Source of the DNA: Acidimicrobiia bacterium
GTDB taxonomy: Bacteria > Actinomycetota > Acidimicrobiia > Acidimicrobiales > SKKL01
DNA length: 64,000 nucleotides
Direction of reading: 5' to 3'
Assembly: GCA_041676705.1 (NCBI GenBank)
Contig: JBAYRL010000002.1
Location: 310,001-374,000 of the forward strand
Positions 42,076 to 51,071 of this stretch are shown here, piece by piece; position 1 is the first letter of the stretch, and every line of letters begins with the position of its first letter. The notes beneath the pieces are model-generated. The model did not search any database, was not told the origin of the DNA, and saw only the letters and a program-made list of their open reading frames with translations. Made by a program: the position numbers and the translations under genes.

Positions 42076-43257
42076 TTACGGATTAGTGCCGTAGGTTTTT
42101 GAATCTTTTAGTTCCGCCAAAATCTCTTCGGTGTGCTGGCCAAGGCTCGGAGCTGGCCTAGGGCTGACCCCTGGAGTCTTAGAAAGATGAGCGATTAATC
42201 CCTGGGTGGTCACGCCGTCAACGGTGACGAATGACTGACGTTCATTAAAATGCGGGTCAGCAGCAATATCTGCCACCGAGTAAACCGCCGCAGCCGCAGC
42301 TTCAGCCTGGCTAAAAGCTTCTAGCGCCTGATCTAAAGTGCGCTGAGCGACCCAATGGGCCACTAGCTCATTAAGTTCATCACGATGTTCAACCCGGCCA
42401 CTAAAAGTAGCGAACCGTTCGTCATCGCCAGCCCCAATCAGTTTCATTACCCGCTGCGCCACCGACTCGGCGGAGGTGGAGATAGCAATCCAGCGACCAT
42501 CAGCCGTTTGGAAAGTGCCGCGGGGCACCGTGTAAGGAATACCAGAACCTAGACGTTCGGGAATTTCACCGGTGGCCATATAGACCGAAAAGATCGGCCC
42601 CATCAGCTGGAACATGCTCTCAAGCAGGTTCACATCCACCACCTGGCCAACCCCAGAATGAACCGCCACCATCACCGCGAAAGCCCCAACAAGCGCCGTA
42701 ACCTCGTCGGTCAGCGCAATCGGCGGTAACAGCGGACCGCCATCCACCTCACCGTTGATGGCGGCAAAACCCGACATTGCTTCGGCTAGCGTAGCGAACC
42801 CGGCACGGTTCGCGTAAGGGCCGCTTTGACCAAAGCCGCTTACCCGTAAAACCACCAGTTTCGGATTACGTGCAATTAGTTCGTCGGGGTCAAAGCCCAG
42901 TGCTTCGAGCTTCCCAGGGCGAAAGTTCTCGATCAAAACATCAGCGGAGTCGATTAGCTCATGCAGTGTTTGCTTCCCGGCCTCGGATTTGAGATCGAGA
43001 ACGATCGAGCGTTTTCCTCGACCCATTAGTTTCCACCAATAAGTCACGTTGTCGGCCGCATGTCGCCAGCCAAGCGATCGGGTTGTGTCACCGTTGCCGG
43101 GGCGTTCGACTTTAATGACATCCGCCCCGAAATCAGCCAAGTATCGGGCGGTTCCAGGGCCCGCCACCACCGTGGCCAAATCGATCACCCGTAGGTCGCC
43201 AAGCGGCGGTGCGGGCTGATGGGGTCCACTAGGCCTAGGTGTCAACGTCGGCTCCAA
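42076..43257 (-). CDS. Class III CoA-transferase, CaiB/BaiF family
   Basis: 393-residue acyl-CoA transferase. N-terminal LGDLRVIDLATVVAGPGTAR and GADVIKVERPGNGD, the IENFRPGKLEALGF segment, and the LTDEVTALVGAFAVM stretch carrying the probable catalytic Asp. Moves CoA between carboxylic acids; the donor and acceptor cannot be read here. TTG start at 43257 overlaps the phosphoesterase stop by 16 bases, so they are translationally coupled in an operon with carboxylase subunits upstream. Confidence 0.88.
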   Translation of the reverse strand: MEPTLTPRPSGPHQPAPPLGDLRVIDLATVVAGPGTARYLADFGADVIKVERPGNGDTTRSLGWRHAADNVTYWWKLMGRGKRSIVLDLKSEAGKQTLHELIDSADVLIENFRPGKLEALGFDPDELIARNPKLVVLRVSGFGQSGPYANRAGFATLAEAMSGFAAINGEVDGGPLLPPIALTDEVTALVGAFAVMVAVHSGVGQVVDVNLLESMFQLMGPIFSVYMATGEIPERLGSGIPYTVPRGTFQTADGRWIAISTSAESVAQRVMKLIGAGDDERFATFSGRVEHRDELNELVAHWVAQRTLDQALEAFSQAEAAAAAVYSVADIAADPHFNERQSFVTVDGVTTQGLIAHLSKTPGVSPRPAPSLGQHTEEILAELKDSKTYGTNP

Positions 43258-44279
43258 ATCGGGAAACAGCGGTCTGAGAGTTGGCCCAAAGCATATTCGG
43301 TGTAATCGATAATGCCCTGGTAGAGACCGCGACAGCGGTTCGACCAGGCGAGTGCTTCGGGCGCTCCGATGCGGCGATGAATCTGCAGAATGCCGCCTTC
43401 AAAAACCCTATATTCAGCCCAGGTGCCAGGAAAGTCTTTAACTGACGCCACTTCGGTCCAGGGGAAATCTCCGGTCAAGGGATGGTGTTGCAGGTGGTTG
43501 CGGTGGGTGTGACCACAAAAGTATCCGCTGATTTCGGGCCTTCGGGCCACTAGTTGTGCCAAGTGGGTTGACGAAACAGGGTCGATACCGAAAAAGTCAC
43601 TCGGCTCTGCACCTTCTTGTCCGGGCAGACACACGTGATGGTGGCCAAAGAGTAGGACTGGGGTTTCACAATCTTTGGCGTTGTCGTCGATCCAGCCCAA
43701 GGTCTCATGGCTCACACTGCCACCAGCGCGGCCATAATCCGAGGTGTCGATTAGTAGAAGCCGAACGCCGGGCAAGTCGATCAGGGTGGGCTCAACCCCA
43801 AAGAACGGACCTTGAAAGTTATCGTGGTTGCCATTAGTCCACGCCAATTTATTGCCGAAGGTGCCAGCGTAGACCTCTAGACATCGGGCGTATTCCAGTG
43901 GCGAACCAGTCGAGGTTAGATCACCCTTGATCAGCACCGCAGCGGGGTCAATAGCCGCGATTTCTTCTACCGCATGGCGGTTCATCATCTCTGGGTACGG
44001 TTCTTCACCCGGCACCACACCAAAGGTGGGGCTATCGAGCCCGTCGATTCGCCCGGCTTCCACCTCCCCAAAATGAACGTCGTTCACGGTGGCGAAACGA
44101 CAAAGCAACTCGCCCGGTGCGGGAAGGGTGGTGACCAGGTGGCCGTCTAGGTTGTAGGTGCGCTGGGGTTCGAGGTCATCAAATTGTCGAACTTGGTCAC
44201 CGTGGTGGAAGGTCACCTCGTCGTTGGCAACGGTGGTGACCTCCAGACGCGGGGTTTCAGCGGGCTTGAGGACGCTCAC
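43242..44279 (-). CDS. Calcineurin-like metallophosphoesterase
   Basis: 345-residue member of the family with CpdA-like signature motifs: NDVHFGE, KGDLTST, NGNHDN, FGHHH and CGHTHRNH. Binds two divalent metals; substrates range from cAMP to nucleotides. GTG start at 44279, 23 bases inside the upstream epsilon subunit gene, so it is coupled to it. Unusual position between a carboxylase and a CoA-transferase. Confidence 0.85.
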   Translation of the reverse strand: MSVLKPAETPRLEVTTVANDEVTFHHGDQVRQFDDLEPQRTYNLDGHLVTTLPAPGELLCRFATVNDVHFGEVEAGRIDGLDSPTFGVVPGEEPYPEMMNRHAVEEIAAIDPAAVLIKGDLTSTGSPLEYARCLEVYAGTFGNKLAWTNGNHDNFQGPFFGVEPTLIDLPGVRLLLIDTSDYGRAGGSVSHETLGWIDDNAKDCETPVLLFGHHHVCLPGQEGAEPSDFFGIDPVSSTHLAQLVARRPEISGYFCGHTHRNHLQHHPLTGDFPWTEVASVKDFPGTWAEYRVFEGGILQIHRRIGAPEALAWSNRCRGLYQGIIDYTEYALGQLSDRCFPIWSRR

Positions 44280-44457
44280 GCCGCTTCGTGACGGGTTTGG
44301 CCCACCAACGGCCAGAGAATCGCCACCGAGACGGAACTTGGTTCGGAGGCTCGACTGGAGCGACCGCAGCAGTCAGAACCGTGGCTTGAATGGCAGCCAC
44401 AATGGCCGCCACTTCTTCGTCAGTGGCTTCACCGTCAACTTCGGCGCGCAGGCTCAT
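44257..44457 (-). CDS. Acyl-CoA carboxylase epsilon subunit
   Basis: Small (66 aa) actinobacterial AccE/PccE-type protein: ATDEEVAAIVAAIQA helix, a Pro-rich middle and a C-terminal WRFSGRWWAKP motif. It stabilises the alpha-beta carboxylase complex. ATG overlaps the beta-subunit stop by four bases. Confidence 0.85.
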   Translation of the reverse strand: MSLRAEVDGEATDEEVAAIVAAIQATVLTAAVAPVEPPNQVPSRWRFSGRWWAKPVTKRRERPQAR

Positions 44458-46010
44458 AGCGGCATGTTTCCGTGCTTGCGTTTGGGCAGTTCTTCCCGCT
44501 TGGAACGCAACATGTCGAGACCGGCGATCAGTTTGACCCTGGTTTCAGCCGGGTCGATCACGTCGTCGACGTAGCCTCGCTCTGCAGCCACATAAGGGTT
44601 GGCGTAGCGCTCCACGTATTCATTAACCAGCTCAGCCCGGCGAGATTCTGGGTCGGCGGCAGTTTGGAGTTCACGGCGATACACAATCTCAACCGCGCCT
44701 TGGGGACCCATGACAGCCAATTCGGCCGAAGGCCAGGCGAAAGCCAGGTCGGCACCGATTGATTTCGAGTTCATAACCACATAAGCGCCGCCGTATGCCT
44801 TGCGGGTAATCACTTGAATGCGTGGCACGGTGGCCTCGCAGAAGGCGTAAAGCAGCTTGGCACCGTGGCGAATAATGCCGTTGTATTCTTGGTCTACGCC
44901 AGGGAGGAAACCAGGGACGTCAACGAAGGTCACGAGCGGAATATTGAAAGCGTCGCAGGTACGTACAAAGCGGGCTGCTTTTTCGGAAGATTCGATGTCG
45001 AGCACACCGGCGAACATCATGGGCTGGTTTCCGACTATGCCAACTGATTTACCGTCGAGGCGAGCAAAACCGCAGACCATGCTCTGCGCCCAATGTGGGA
45101 AGTATTCAAAGAATTCGCCGTCGTCGACTACGGCCTCAATTACCTTCACCATGTTGTAAGGCACGTTGGGGCTGGCGGGCATCATTTCGGTGAGTTCTGG
45201 GCAAAGCCGTTCAGGGTCGTCACCCAGGTCGGTTTCTGGTGCTTCTTCCAGGTTGTTGGAGGGCAAAAATCCAAACAGGAAACGTACGTCGTCGAGACAG
45301 GACTTCTCGTCGTCGGATACGAAAGTGGCCACCCCCGACTTTGAAGCGTGGCTCTGGGCTCCGCCTAGCTCTTCGAGTGTGACCTCTTCACCGGTCACCG
45401 TTTTCACCACATCGGGGCCGGTGATGAACATGTGTGAGCTTTCGCGCACCATGAATATGAAGTCGGTCATCGCGGGGCTGTACACCGCGCCACCCGCACA
45501 AGGGCCGAGGATTACCGAGATTTGGGGGATAACGCCGGAGGCTTGAACGTTGCGATAAAAAATTCCACCGTAGCTATCGAGCGAAACTACGCCTTCTTGG
45601 ATACGCGCCCCGGCTCCGTCGTTTAGGCCAATTACGGGTGCCCCGACCGAAAGCGCCAAGTCCATCATTTTGTGGATCTTCTCAGCAAAGACCTCGCCCA
45701 GTGCCCCGCCAAACACGGTGAAATCTTGGGAGAACACAAAAACTTTGCGGCCTTCGATGGTGCCCCAACCAGTGATCACGCCATCGGTGTAGGGTCGCTC
45801 TTCAATGCCACTGGTGTGGGCACGGTGGCGGGCCAACATGTCGAGCTCGTGGAACGATCCCGGATCGAGCAGATATTCAATTCGCTCCCGGGCCAGCATC
45901 TTACCTTTGGCTTTTTGACGCTCTACAGATCGCGGCGAACCTGCATTTAGCGCCTCTTCTTTGCGCTGTTTTAACTGTTCAACGCGCTCAGCGAGGGTGA
46001 TCTCGGTCAT
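44454..46010 (-). CDS. pccB: Acyl-CoA (propionyl-CoA) carboxylase beta subunit
   Basis: Carboxyltransferase of a biotin-dependent acyl-CoA carboxylase (518 aa). The acyl-CoA-binding SQDFTVFGGALGEVFAEKI and the biotin-side VDVPGFLPGVDQEYNGII and TRKAYGGAYVVMNSKS stretches are well kept. With the epsilon gene and epimerase nearby, propionyl-CoA is the probable substrate. The biotinylated alpha subunit is not in this window. Confidence 0.93.
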   Translation of the reverse strand: MTEITLAERVEQLKQRKEEALNAGSPRSVERQKAKGKMLARERIEYLLDPGSFHELDMLARHRAHTSGIEERPYTDGVITGWGTIEGRKVFVFSQDFTVFGGALGEVFAEKIHKMMDLALSVGAPVIGLNDGAGARIQEGVVSLDSYGGIFYRNVQASGVIPQISVILGPCAGGAVYSPAMTDFIFMVRESSHMFITGPDVVKTVTGEEVTLEELGGAQSHASKSGVATFVSDDEKSCLDDVRFLFGFLPSNNLEEAPETDLGDDPERLCPELTEMMPASPNVPYNMVKVIEAVVDDGEFFEYFPHWAQSMVCGFARLDGKSVGIVGNQPMMFAGVLDIESSEKAARFVRTCDAFNIPLVTFVDVPGFLPGVDQEYNGIIRHGAKLLYAFCEATVPRIQVITRKAYGGAYVVMNSKSIGADLAFAWPSAELAVMGPQGAVEIVYRRELQTAADPESRRAELVNEYVERYANPYVAAERGYVDDVIDPAETRVKLIAGLDMLRSKREELPKRKHGNMPL

Positions 46011-46052
46011 GCGTCGAGACTACCGCGCGCCACCGCTTCGACCCAATAAGCG

Positions 46053-46763
46053 CTATTCAACAGACAGATTCTCACTTAGGAAGGCGGCCGTTATTTCCCA
46101 GGCGGCCTGCGCTGCGCCTTGATCGTAGTAAACCGGCGAGGCGTGGTTATCGAAAGCGTGACCGGCATTGGGTTGCACAACGATCTGTACGTTCTCCATT
46201 CCTGAAGTGCCTGATTCAATGGTTTCAATATCAGCCATCGGCAAGAACGGGTCTTTCCCGCCGAAGTGCATCAGCATGGGGCAGACAATATCGGCAGCGC
46301 GATCTATCGCTCCGGCCACACCCGAGCCGTAATACGACACCACAATGTCGGGTTCGTACTCGGCACCAACCAGATAGGCCATGGTTCCGCCAAAGCAGAA
46401 GCCCAAAACACCGACCCCACCGGTAGTTTCGGGGAGTTCTCGTAGGTGTTCGAGCGCCATTCCTAAGTCGGCCACGGCTAGAGCGGGGTCTACCTGGCTT
46501 GAAACTTCAATGGCTTTAGGGAAGGTTTCGTCGCTAAATTCCTGCACCACAAAACCAGGTTGGACCCGCCAGAACACGTCGGGGGCTAAAGCCACATAGC
46601 CCAAATTTGCTAGACGGCCGGCGACTTCTTCCATGTAGCCGTTAACTCCTCCAATTTCTTGGATGAGCAGCACACCGGGGCCAGTACCGCTGGTTGGAAC
46701 CGCGAGGTGGGCTTTCATCTCGCCCCCCTCGACGATGATGGTTTCTTCGCGTGTCGTGGTCAT
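46053..46763 (-). CDS. Dienelactone hydrolase family protein
   Basis: 236-residue alpha/beta hydrolase. Cys nucleophile elbow GVLGFCFGGTMAY, acid/His later as NAGHAFDNHAS. The open frame begins at 47075 but the long extension is read opposite the YhhN gene; the ATG at 46763 (MTTTREETIIVEG) fits. Divergent from the YhhN gene by 34 bases. Substrate unknown. Confidence 0.88.
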   Translation of the reverse strand: MTTTREETIIVEGGEMKAHLAVPTSGTGPGVLLIQEIGGVNGYMEEVAGRLANLGYVALAPDVFWRVQPGFVVQEFSDETFPKAIEVSSQVDPALAVADLGMALEHLRELPETTGGVGVLGFCFGGTMAYLVGAEYEPDIVVSYYGSGVAGAIDRAADIVCPMLMHFGGKDPFLPMADIETIESGTSGMENVQIVVQPNAGHAFDNHASPVYYDQGAAQAAWEITAAFLSENLSVE

Positions 46764-46797
46764 AGACACCAAACTAGTTGGCCTGTTAGCGTGACGT

Positions 46798-47436
46798 ATG
46801 GCGATTTGGGGGTGGATCTTCGCATTGGTCGCATTTGGCATGGCGCTTACCGACTGGTGGGCGGTTTTTGTCGACGAGAAGACCTGGCGTTTTGTGGCTA
46901 AACCGGGTGCACTGGCGGCTTTAACGTTATTGGCAATCACAGCTTCACCGGCTAATAACACTATTCGGGCATGGATGGTGTTAGGCCTGCTTTGTTCGTT
47001 GGCCGGTGATGTTTTTTTGCTGCTCCCCGCTCGCTGGTTTATTGCCGGGCTGGGTGCCTTTTTGTGTGGCCACATCTTTTATGTGAACGGGTTATTACTG
47101 GCTTGGGAATCGTGGCTGAGCGCTTTGGTTGGTCTTGCGCTGGTGGCTGTGGGAGGTGCCACGATCGGCCGGGTAATTGTCGGTGGCGTGTCGCTCTACC
47201 ACAGTCGGTTAACGAAAGCCGTAATGGTGTATTTGCTGGTGATTTCAGCCATGGTGGTGGCCGCGTTTGGCACCGGTCGACCGACCGCAATTTTCGGTGC
47301 GCTGCTGTTTTACGCTTCCGACGCCATCTTGGCTTGGAATCGTTTTGTGAATCCTCTTAACAACGGCAATTTGGCGGTCATGGTGACCTACCATCTGGGC
47401 CAGGCGGGATTAGTTTGGTGGGCGATTGCTGGCTAG
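46798..47436 (+). CDS. YhhN/TMEM86-family membrane protein (lysoplasmalogenase-like)
   Basis: About eight membrane helices in 212 residues. Family motifs seen: VAKPGALAALTLL, LLCSLAGDVFLLLP (GD), GHIFYVNG, LLFYASDAILAWNRF, TYHLGQAGLVWW. Animal members cleave the vinyl-ether bond of lysoplasmalogens; the bacterial role is uncertain. The 3' end overlaps the convergent exonuclease gene by 27 bases. Confidence 0.9.
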   Translation: MAIWGWIFALVAFGMALTDWWAVFVDEKTWRFVAKPGALAALTLLAITASPANNTIRAWMVLGLLCSLAGDVFLLLPARWFIAGLGAFLCGHIFYVNGLLLAWESWLSALVGLALVAVGGATIGRVIVGGVSLYHSRLTKAVMVYLLVISAMVVAAFGTGRPTAIFGALLFYASDAILAWNRFVNPLNNGNLAVMVTYHLGQAGLVWWAIAG

Positions 47437-48291
47437 AGCCACCAGCCGTTCGTACAGTTTTGGGGCTCCCAAATAGTCCATCATGGTGGCGGTCGCTTCG
47501 GTTGGGGCTCGCCACGCCAACTCTTCTACCGGGAAGGGGTCGAGACAGTCGTCGACCAGGGTGGCTAGGTGCACGAACAACATGGCCTCGTCACGGGCTG
47601 CTTCTAGGTTGGATGACAGCTTGGAAGCGCCTCGAACCTTTATTTCCCATTCGGCGGGGTCGGTTGGGATATCAGCTACATGCTCATATCGGCTGAGCAC
47701 GGTTGCGCTAGATTTGGCACCCCAGCCGCTGACCCCGGGGAACCCGTCGGCAGCATCGCCTACCAACGCCAACCAATCCGGAATCGATTTGGGGGTGACC
47801 CCATATTTTTCCAATATTTCCGGTACGCCTAGCCGTTCGTTCCGGCGACGATCAAGCTGGAAAACTTTGCCGCCCACCAGTTGGGCGAAGTCTTTGTCGG
47901 GGCTCGCTACCAGCACCTCGCTTACCCGTTCATCGGCGGCCGCGATTTTAGCAAGTGCCGCTAATGCATCGTCAGCTTCGTGCTCAACCATAGGGAAAAC
48001 CGCAAAACCTGCTGTTTCGAGCGCTTTTTCTAGCAGTTGAAATTGGCTCAGAATTAAGGGGTCCACCCCGTCGGAACTTTTATAAGTAGGCCAAAGTTCG
48101 TTTCGGAACGATTCGATTACGGTGTCGGTTGCGATGCCGACATGGGTGGCACCTTCTTCCAAGAGAAGAATCATGGAAGTAACCACGCTACGCACGGCGG
48201 CGATTTCTTGACCGTCATCAGCTTGGCGTGACGGCACGGCAAAGAAGTGCCGAAAAAGTTCGTAGGTGCCATCAACAAGGTGAACTTGCAT
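47410..48291 (-). CDS. 5'-3' exonuclease/flap endonuclease
   Basis: 293-residue protein like the 5' nuclease domain of DNA polymerase I, as a separate protein. Acidic metal-binding residues in VHLVDGTYELFRHFF, EHEADDALAALAK and SPDKDFAQLV; HhH motif LVGDAADGFPGVSGWGAKS. Probably removes RNA primers or flaps. ATG at 48291. Confidence 0.92.
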   Translation of the reverse strand: MQVHLVDGTYELFRHFFAVPSRQADDGQEIAAVRSVVTSMILLLEEGATHVGIATDTVIESFRNELWPTYKSSDGVDPLILSQFQLLEKALETAGFAVFPMVEHEADDALAALAKIAAADERVSEVLVASPDKDFAQLVGGKVFQLDRRRNERLGVPEILEKYGVTPKSIPDWLALVGDAADGFPGVSGWGAKSSATVLSRYEHVADIPTDPAEWEIKVRGASKLSSNLEAARDEAMLFVHLATLVDDCLDPFPVEELAWRAPTEATATMMDYLGAPKLYERLVALASNRPPN

Positions 48292-48326
48292 GCGATAAAC
48301 CTTAAGGTCGGCGGTGAAGCATTCCG

Positions 48327-49190
48327 CTAGAGAATGCTGCGGCGTTCTTCGGGGTGCAAAGCGGTGTCGATGCAGACACCAGAGGCCACCACCAAGAGTC
48401 GAAGCGGATCTTCTAAGGGACGGTGCATAACAACTACGTAGCTGTCGGTTCCTGTTTTGAACACTTGGCGCAAGCCTTCGAAAGCTTTGGTTATCTTGCC
48501 GATCTCGGCGCCCGATTCGTCATGAATGGTGAACTCGTGGGAGCCCCAATCTTGACCCTTAATTCTGCCAATCTTGCGACCGTCAACTTCAAGGGTGAAG
48601 TCGATAGAGCCGTAGGTATTCTTCTGTTTCACCACACCAATGAGATTGTCAGCAGCGTCGCTGATCTCGATTTTCGACTTCATCCAGTTGGCGGGACGAA
48701 CCAGTTTTAACATCACATTGTCGTCGGCATCTAACACTTCAAATTGCTGTTTGAGATGTTTGTCAAAGTTGGTTAGAGCCCGAAAAACTTGTTTCGCTTG
48801 GCTTTGACCTACTTCACGAACCGACCCTAAACGCACCCCGTCGTGGCCTTCTACGTTGTAGTTCGACGAGGTTGACAGCATGCCCGAACCTTGTTGTTTA
48901 ACCACCAAAACCGGTTCGGTGAAGAGGTGCCCTGTGCCGGTCCACTGAGGTCGGCTATCGGTGAAGTTGGCAGCGTTGGCACCGTCCATGATGTAGTCCT
49001 TGAGACCACTCGCTACAACGTAATCTTTCACCCCACCGGTGACGCTAGGGTTGGCGCCAAAGGGGTCAACCAAGGTTTCGCCTTTGGTCGAAATATGTTC
49101 AGTCCATTTTGCGCCATCGTAATAGCGCAGCTCAGCCCGAAGAAACGGGTCGGGATACCAGTTGGCGGCGTAGGTTTCTTCGTCGGCCAT
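48327..49190 (-). CDS. DUF2510 plus LURP-one/scramblase-like domain protein
   Basis: N-terminal DUF2510 (NWYPDPFLRAELRYYDGAKW) followed by a tubby-like beta-barrel resembling phospholipid scramblase/LURP-one proteins (about 90-285; e.g. KSKIEISDAADNLIGVVKQK, and HEFTIHDESGAEIGKITKA). No membrane helix. Actinobacterial proteins with this combination are uncharacterised. ATG at 49190 with AGGAG five bases upstream is preferred to the GTG before it. Confidence 0.75.
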   Translation of the reverse strand: MADEETYAANWYPDPFLRAELRYYDGAKWTEHISTKGETLVDPFGANPSVTGGVKDYVVASGLKDYIMDGANAANFTDSRPQWTGTGHLFTEPVLVVKQQGSGMLSTSSNYNVEGHDGVRLGSVREVGQSQAKQVFRALTNFDKHLKQQFEVLDADDNVMLKLVRPANWMKSKIEISDAADNLIGVVKQKNTYGSIDFTLEVDGRKIGRIKGQDWGSHEFTIHDESGAEIGKITKAFEGLRQVFKTGTDSYVVVMHRPLEDPLRLLVVASGVCIDTALHPEERRSIL

Positions 49191-49267
49191 CACAACTCCT
49201 TCAACTAATGCTCACCGTGCAACAGGTTTGGAACAACCGTGCTACATGCTTAGCGCGAAGCGGGTAG

Positions 49268-50575
49268 CTATTTCGACCATGGCACCACACAGGCCCATAT
49301 TTCCAACAGGTCACTACCCACTCCGCCCTCACCGTCGGGGGCTGGACGCAAATAGGTGTCTCGGTCGAACCGGACTCGACACTGAATGTCTCTAATTAGA
49401 GGTCCCGTCAAGATTTCCGGGGCGAAATGTCCGCTGGTCGCGGCGTTCGGCTGGTCGGGGTTGGCCAAGTTCAAATTCACCGCGCCTAAAAGCAGCTGCG
49501 CGACTAGAAGCACCGTAAAGGCGGCACGACCCCAATTTTCGATGAGGGCAGCCATCATCACTACAAACACAAACGCTGGAATTAAATGGGACAGCTTCCA
49601 CGGATAGCGAATAAAAAGAAGCTGAACTGCCACCACGGCCAGAAATGCCATGCGGAAGACTGGCTGGTGCTGCCAACTGGTGCGCAATCGGGGCCAGCGC
49701 CGCAGGAGCGTCCAAAGCATGAGCCCCACCACCACCGGACCGTAAAAATACCAGCTCTTAACGGCTGCTCGTCCAAGGTGCGAGAACAGACTGGCGGCTT
49801 CCACGTTCGATTTCAAGAAACCAAACCCCAAAGTGGTGAATGGCGGCAAAAAGACAAGGGTCGTTAACACCACCGCTAAAGCCGTGCTTCGCAACAGCCA
49901 GACTTGGGGGCCTCGTTCCGTGCCGAGCGTCGCCCTAGGTGAACGCGACTTAGTCGTCTCAGGCTGGTCGCTGGTCGTCGCGGCACTGTCGTCACTTGGA
50001 TTACCCTCATTGTCGCTTAGATAAAGAGGGTCGACGCCATCTGGATATATATCACCACGGTTGGTTCTCAACCACCAGAGCTCTCCAAGAACTAAGGCCG
50101 CTACTAGAAATGCCCCGGACGCTCGAATTCCGATCGAGATGGCATAGAGCAAAGCCATGCTTAGGTGTCGACGTCGCTGCGCTACTAATCCCCAGGCCAA
50201 AGCGGCTAACGCCCACACGAAATCAACCATGGATGTGCCAGCCACCCATATGAAAGGGTTGAGCAAAATTGCTAGGCCAAACCAAGCAGCACCCCGCGCC
50301 ACGGCTGGCCGTTCTTGTGCGACTAGCACGGCCACCGCTAACGCCAAGCTAAGGGCTGCAAGCCCCGAGCCAACATTCACTGCCACTGCACCACCAAGGC
50401 TATGCAACACACCACTGACGGCTTCAAAGACCGGCGAACCTGGCACTCGGGAAACCTGGTAATGCCCATCTAATATGGCTTGTCCTGATTGGTAGACGCT
50501 ACGAACGTCTAAGTCTGTGCCGGGCCCCAGGAACATGAGAGGCACGTACCCAAACGCGAAGAGCGCCGCCCCCAA
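49268..50575 (-). CDS. Polytopic membrane protein, GT-C-like glycosyltransferase candidate
   Basis: About ten transmembrane segments in 435 residues. The N-terminus has GPGTDLDVRSVYQSGQAIL, an acidic motif after the first helix as in GT-C glycosyltransferases, and there is a hydrophilic, low-complexity loop at about 172-222. The start is uncertain: the TTG at 50575 is the first possible, no ATG or GTG occurs in frame between the upstream stop and it, and no good ribosome site was seen. Substrate unknown; a polyprenyl-phosphate sugar is typical for the class. Same strand as the epimerase and reductase. Confidence 0.6.
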   Translation of the reverse strand: MGAALFAFGYVPLMFLGPGTDLDVRSVYQSGQAILDGHYQVSRVPGSPVFEAVSGVLHSLGGAVAVNVGSGLAALSLALAVAVLVAQERPAVARGAAWFGLAILLNPFIWVAGTSMVDFVWALAALAWGLVAQRRRHLSMALLYAISIGIRASGAFLVAALVLGELWWLRTNRGDIYPDGVDPLYLSDNEGNPSDDSAATTSDQPETTKSRSPRATLGTERGPQVWLLRSTALAVVLTTLVFLPPFTTLGFGFLKSNVEAASLFSHLGRAAVKSWYFYGPVVVGLMLWTLLRRWPRLRTSWQHQPVFRMAFLAVVAVQLLFIRYPWKLSHLIPAFVFVVMMAALIENWGRAAFTVLLVAQLLLGAVNLNLANPDQPNAATSGHFAPEILTGPLIRDIQCRVRFDRDTYLRPAPDGEGGVGSDLLEIWACVVPWSK

Positions 50576-50634
50576 ATAGATGGGGCGGCGATCTAAGCCA
50601 GCAATTACTTGCTTTATGGGTTTGAAGTGGGTGT

Positions 50635-51045
50635 TTATTCTTGAACCAGCTCGATTAGCGTGCCGAAGGCTGTTTTCGGATGCACGAAGGCCACCGTGGT
50701 ACCCCGAGAACCGGGGCGAGGCGCTTCGTCAATTACGCGGCCTCCTTGGTCTTTAACGGCCTGAAGTGCCGCGGCGCAGTCGTCCACTCGATATCCAATG
50801 TGGTGGAGACCTTCACCTTTCTTGGCCAGATATTTGGCGACCGGTGAATCATCGGTGGTTGGGGTGAGAAGCTGGATGTAGCTTTCGGCCACCTTGAGTA
50901 AGGCCTCTTCCACCCCGTCTGATTCCACTACTTCACGATGATCAACGGTGGCACCGAAGGTGTCTTGATAGTAGCTGATCGCTGCTTCCAAGTCGTTTAC
51001 GGCAATTGCCACATGGTCAATTTCGGTTAACAGCAACTCGCTCAT
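50635..51045 (-). CDS. mce: Methylmalonyl-CoA epimerase
   Basis: 136-residue vicinal oxygen chelate protein interconverting the two methylmalonyl-CoA epimers (and often ethylmalonyl-CoA). Metal ligands appear as His in IDHVAIAV, Gln in YIQLLTP, His in GLHHIGYRV and Glu in LIELVQE. Located 26 bases after the crotonyl-CoA reductase gene on the same strand, so a joint operon is likely. Confidence 0.95.
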   Translation of the reverse strand: MSELLLTEIDHVAIAVNDLEAAISYYQDTFGATVDHREVVESDGVEEALLKVAESYIQLLTPTTDDSPVAKYLAKKGEGLHHIGYRVDDCAAALQAVKDQGGRVIDEAPRPGSRGTTVAFVHPKTAFGTLIELVQE

Positions 51046-51071
51046 AACAATTGGTCTCCGTTTCGGCCTGC

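Noticed and set aside
46764..47075. N-terminal extension of the dienelactone hydrolase frame
   Set aside because: The extension is read opposite the YhhN membrane protein gene; the ATG at 46763 gives a standard-length enzyme.
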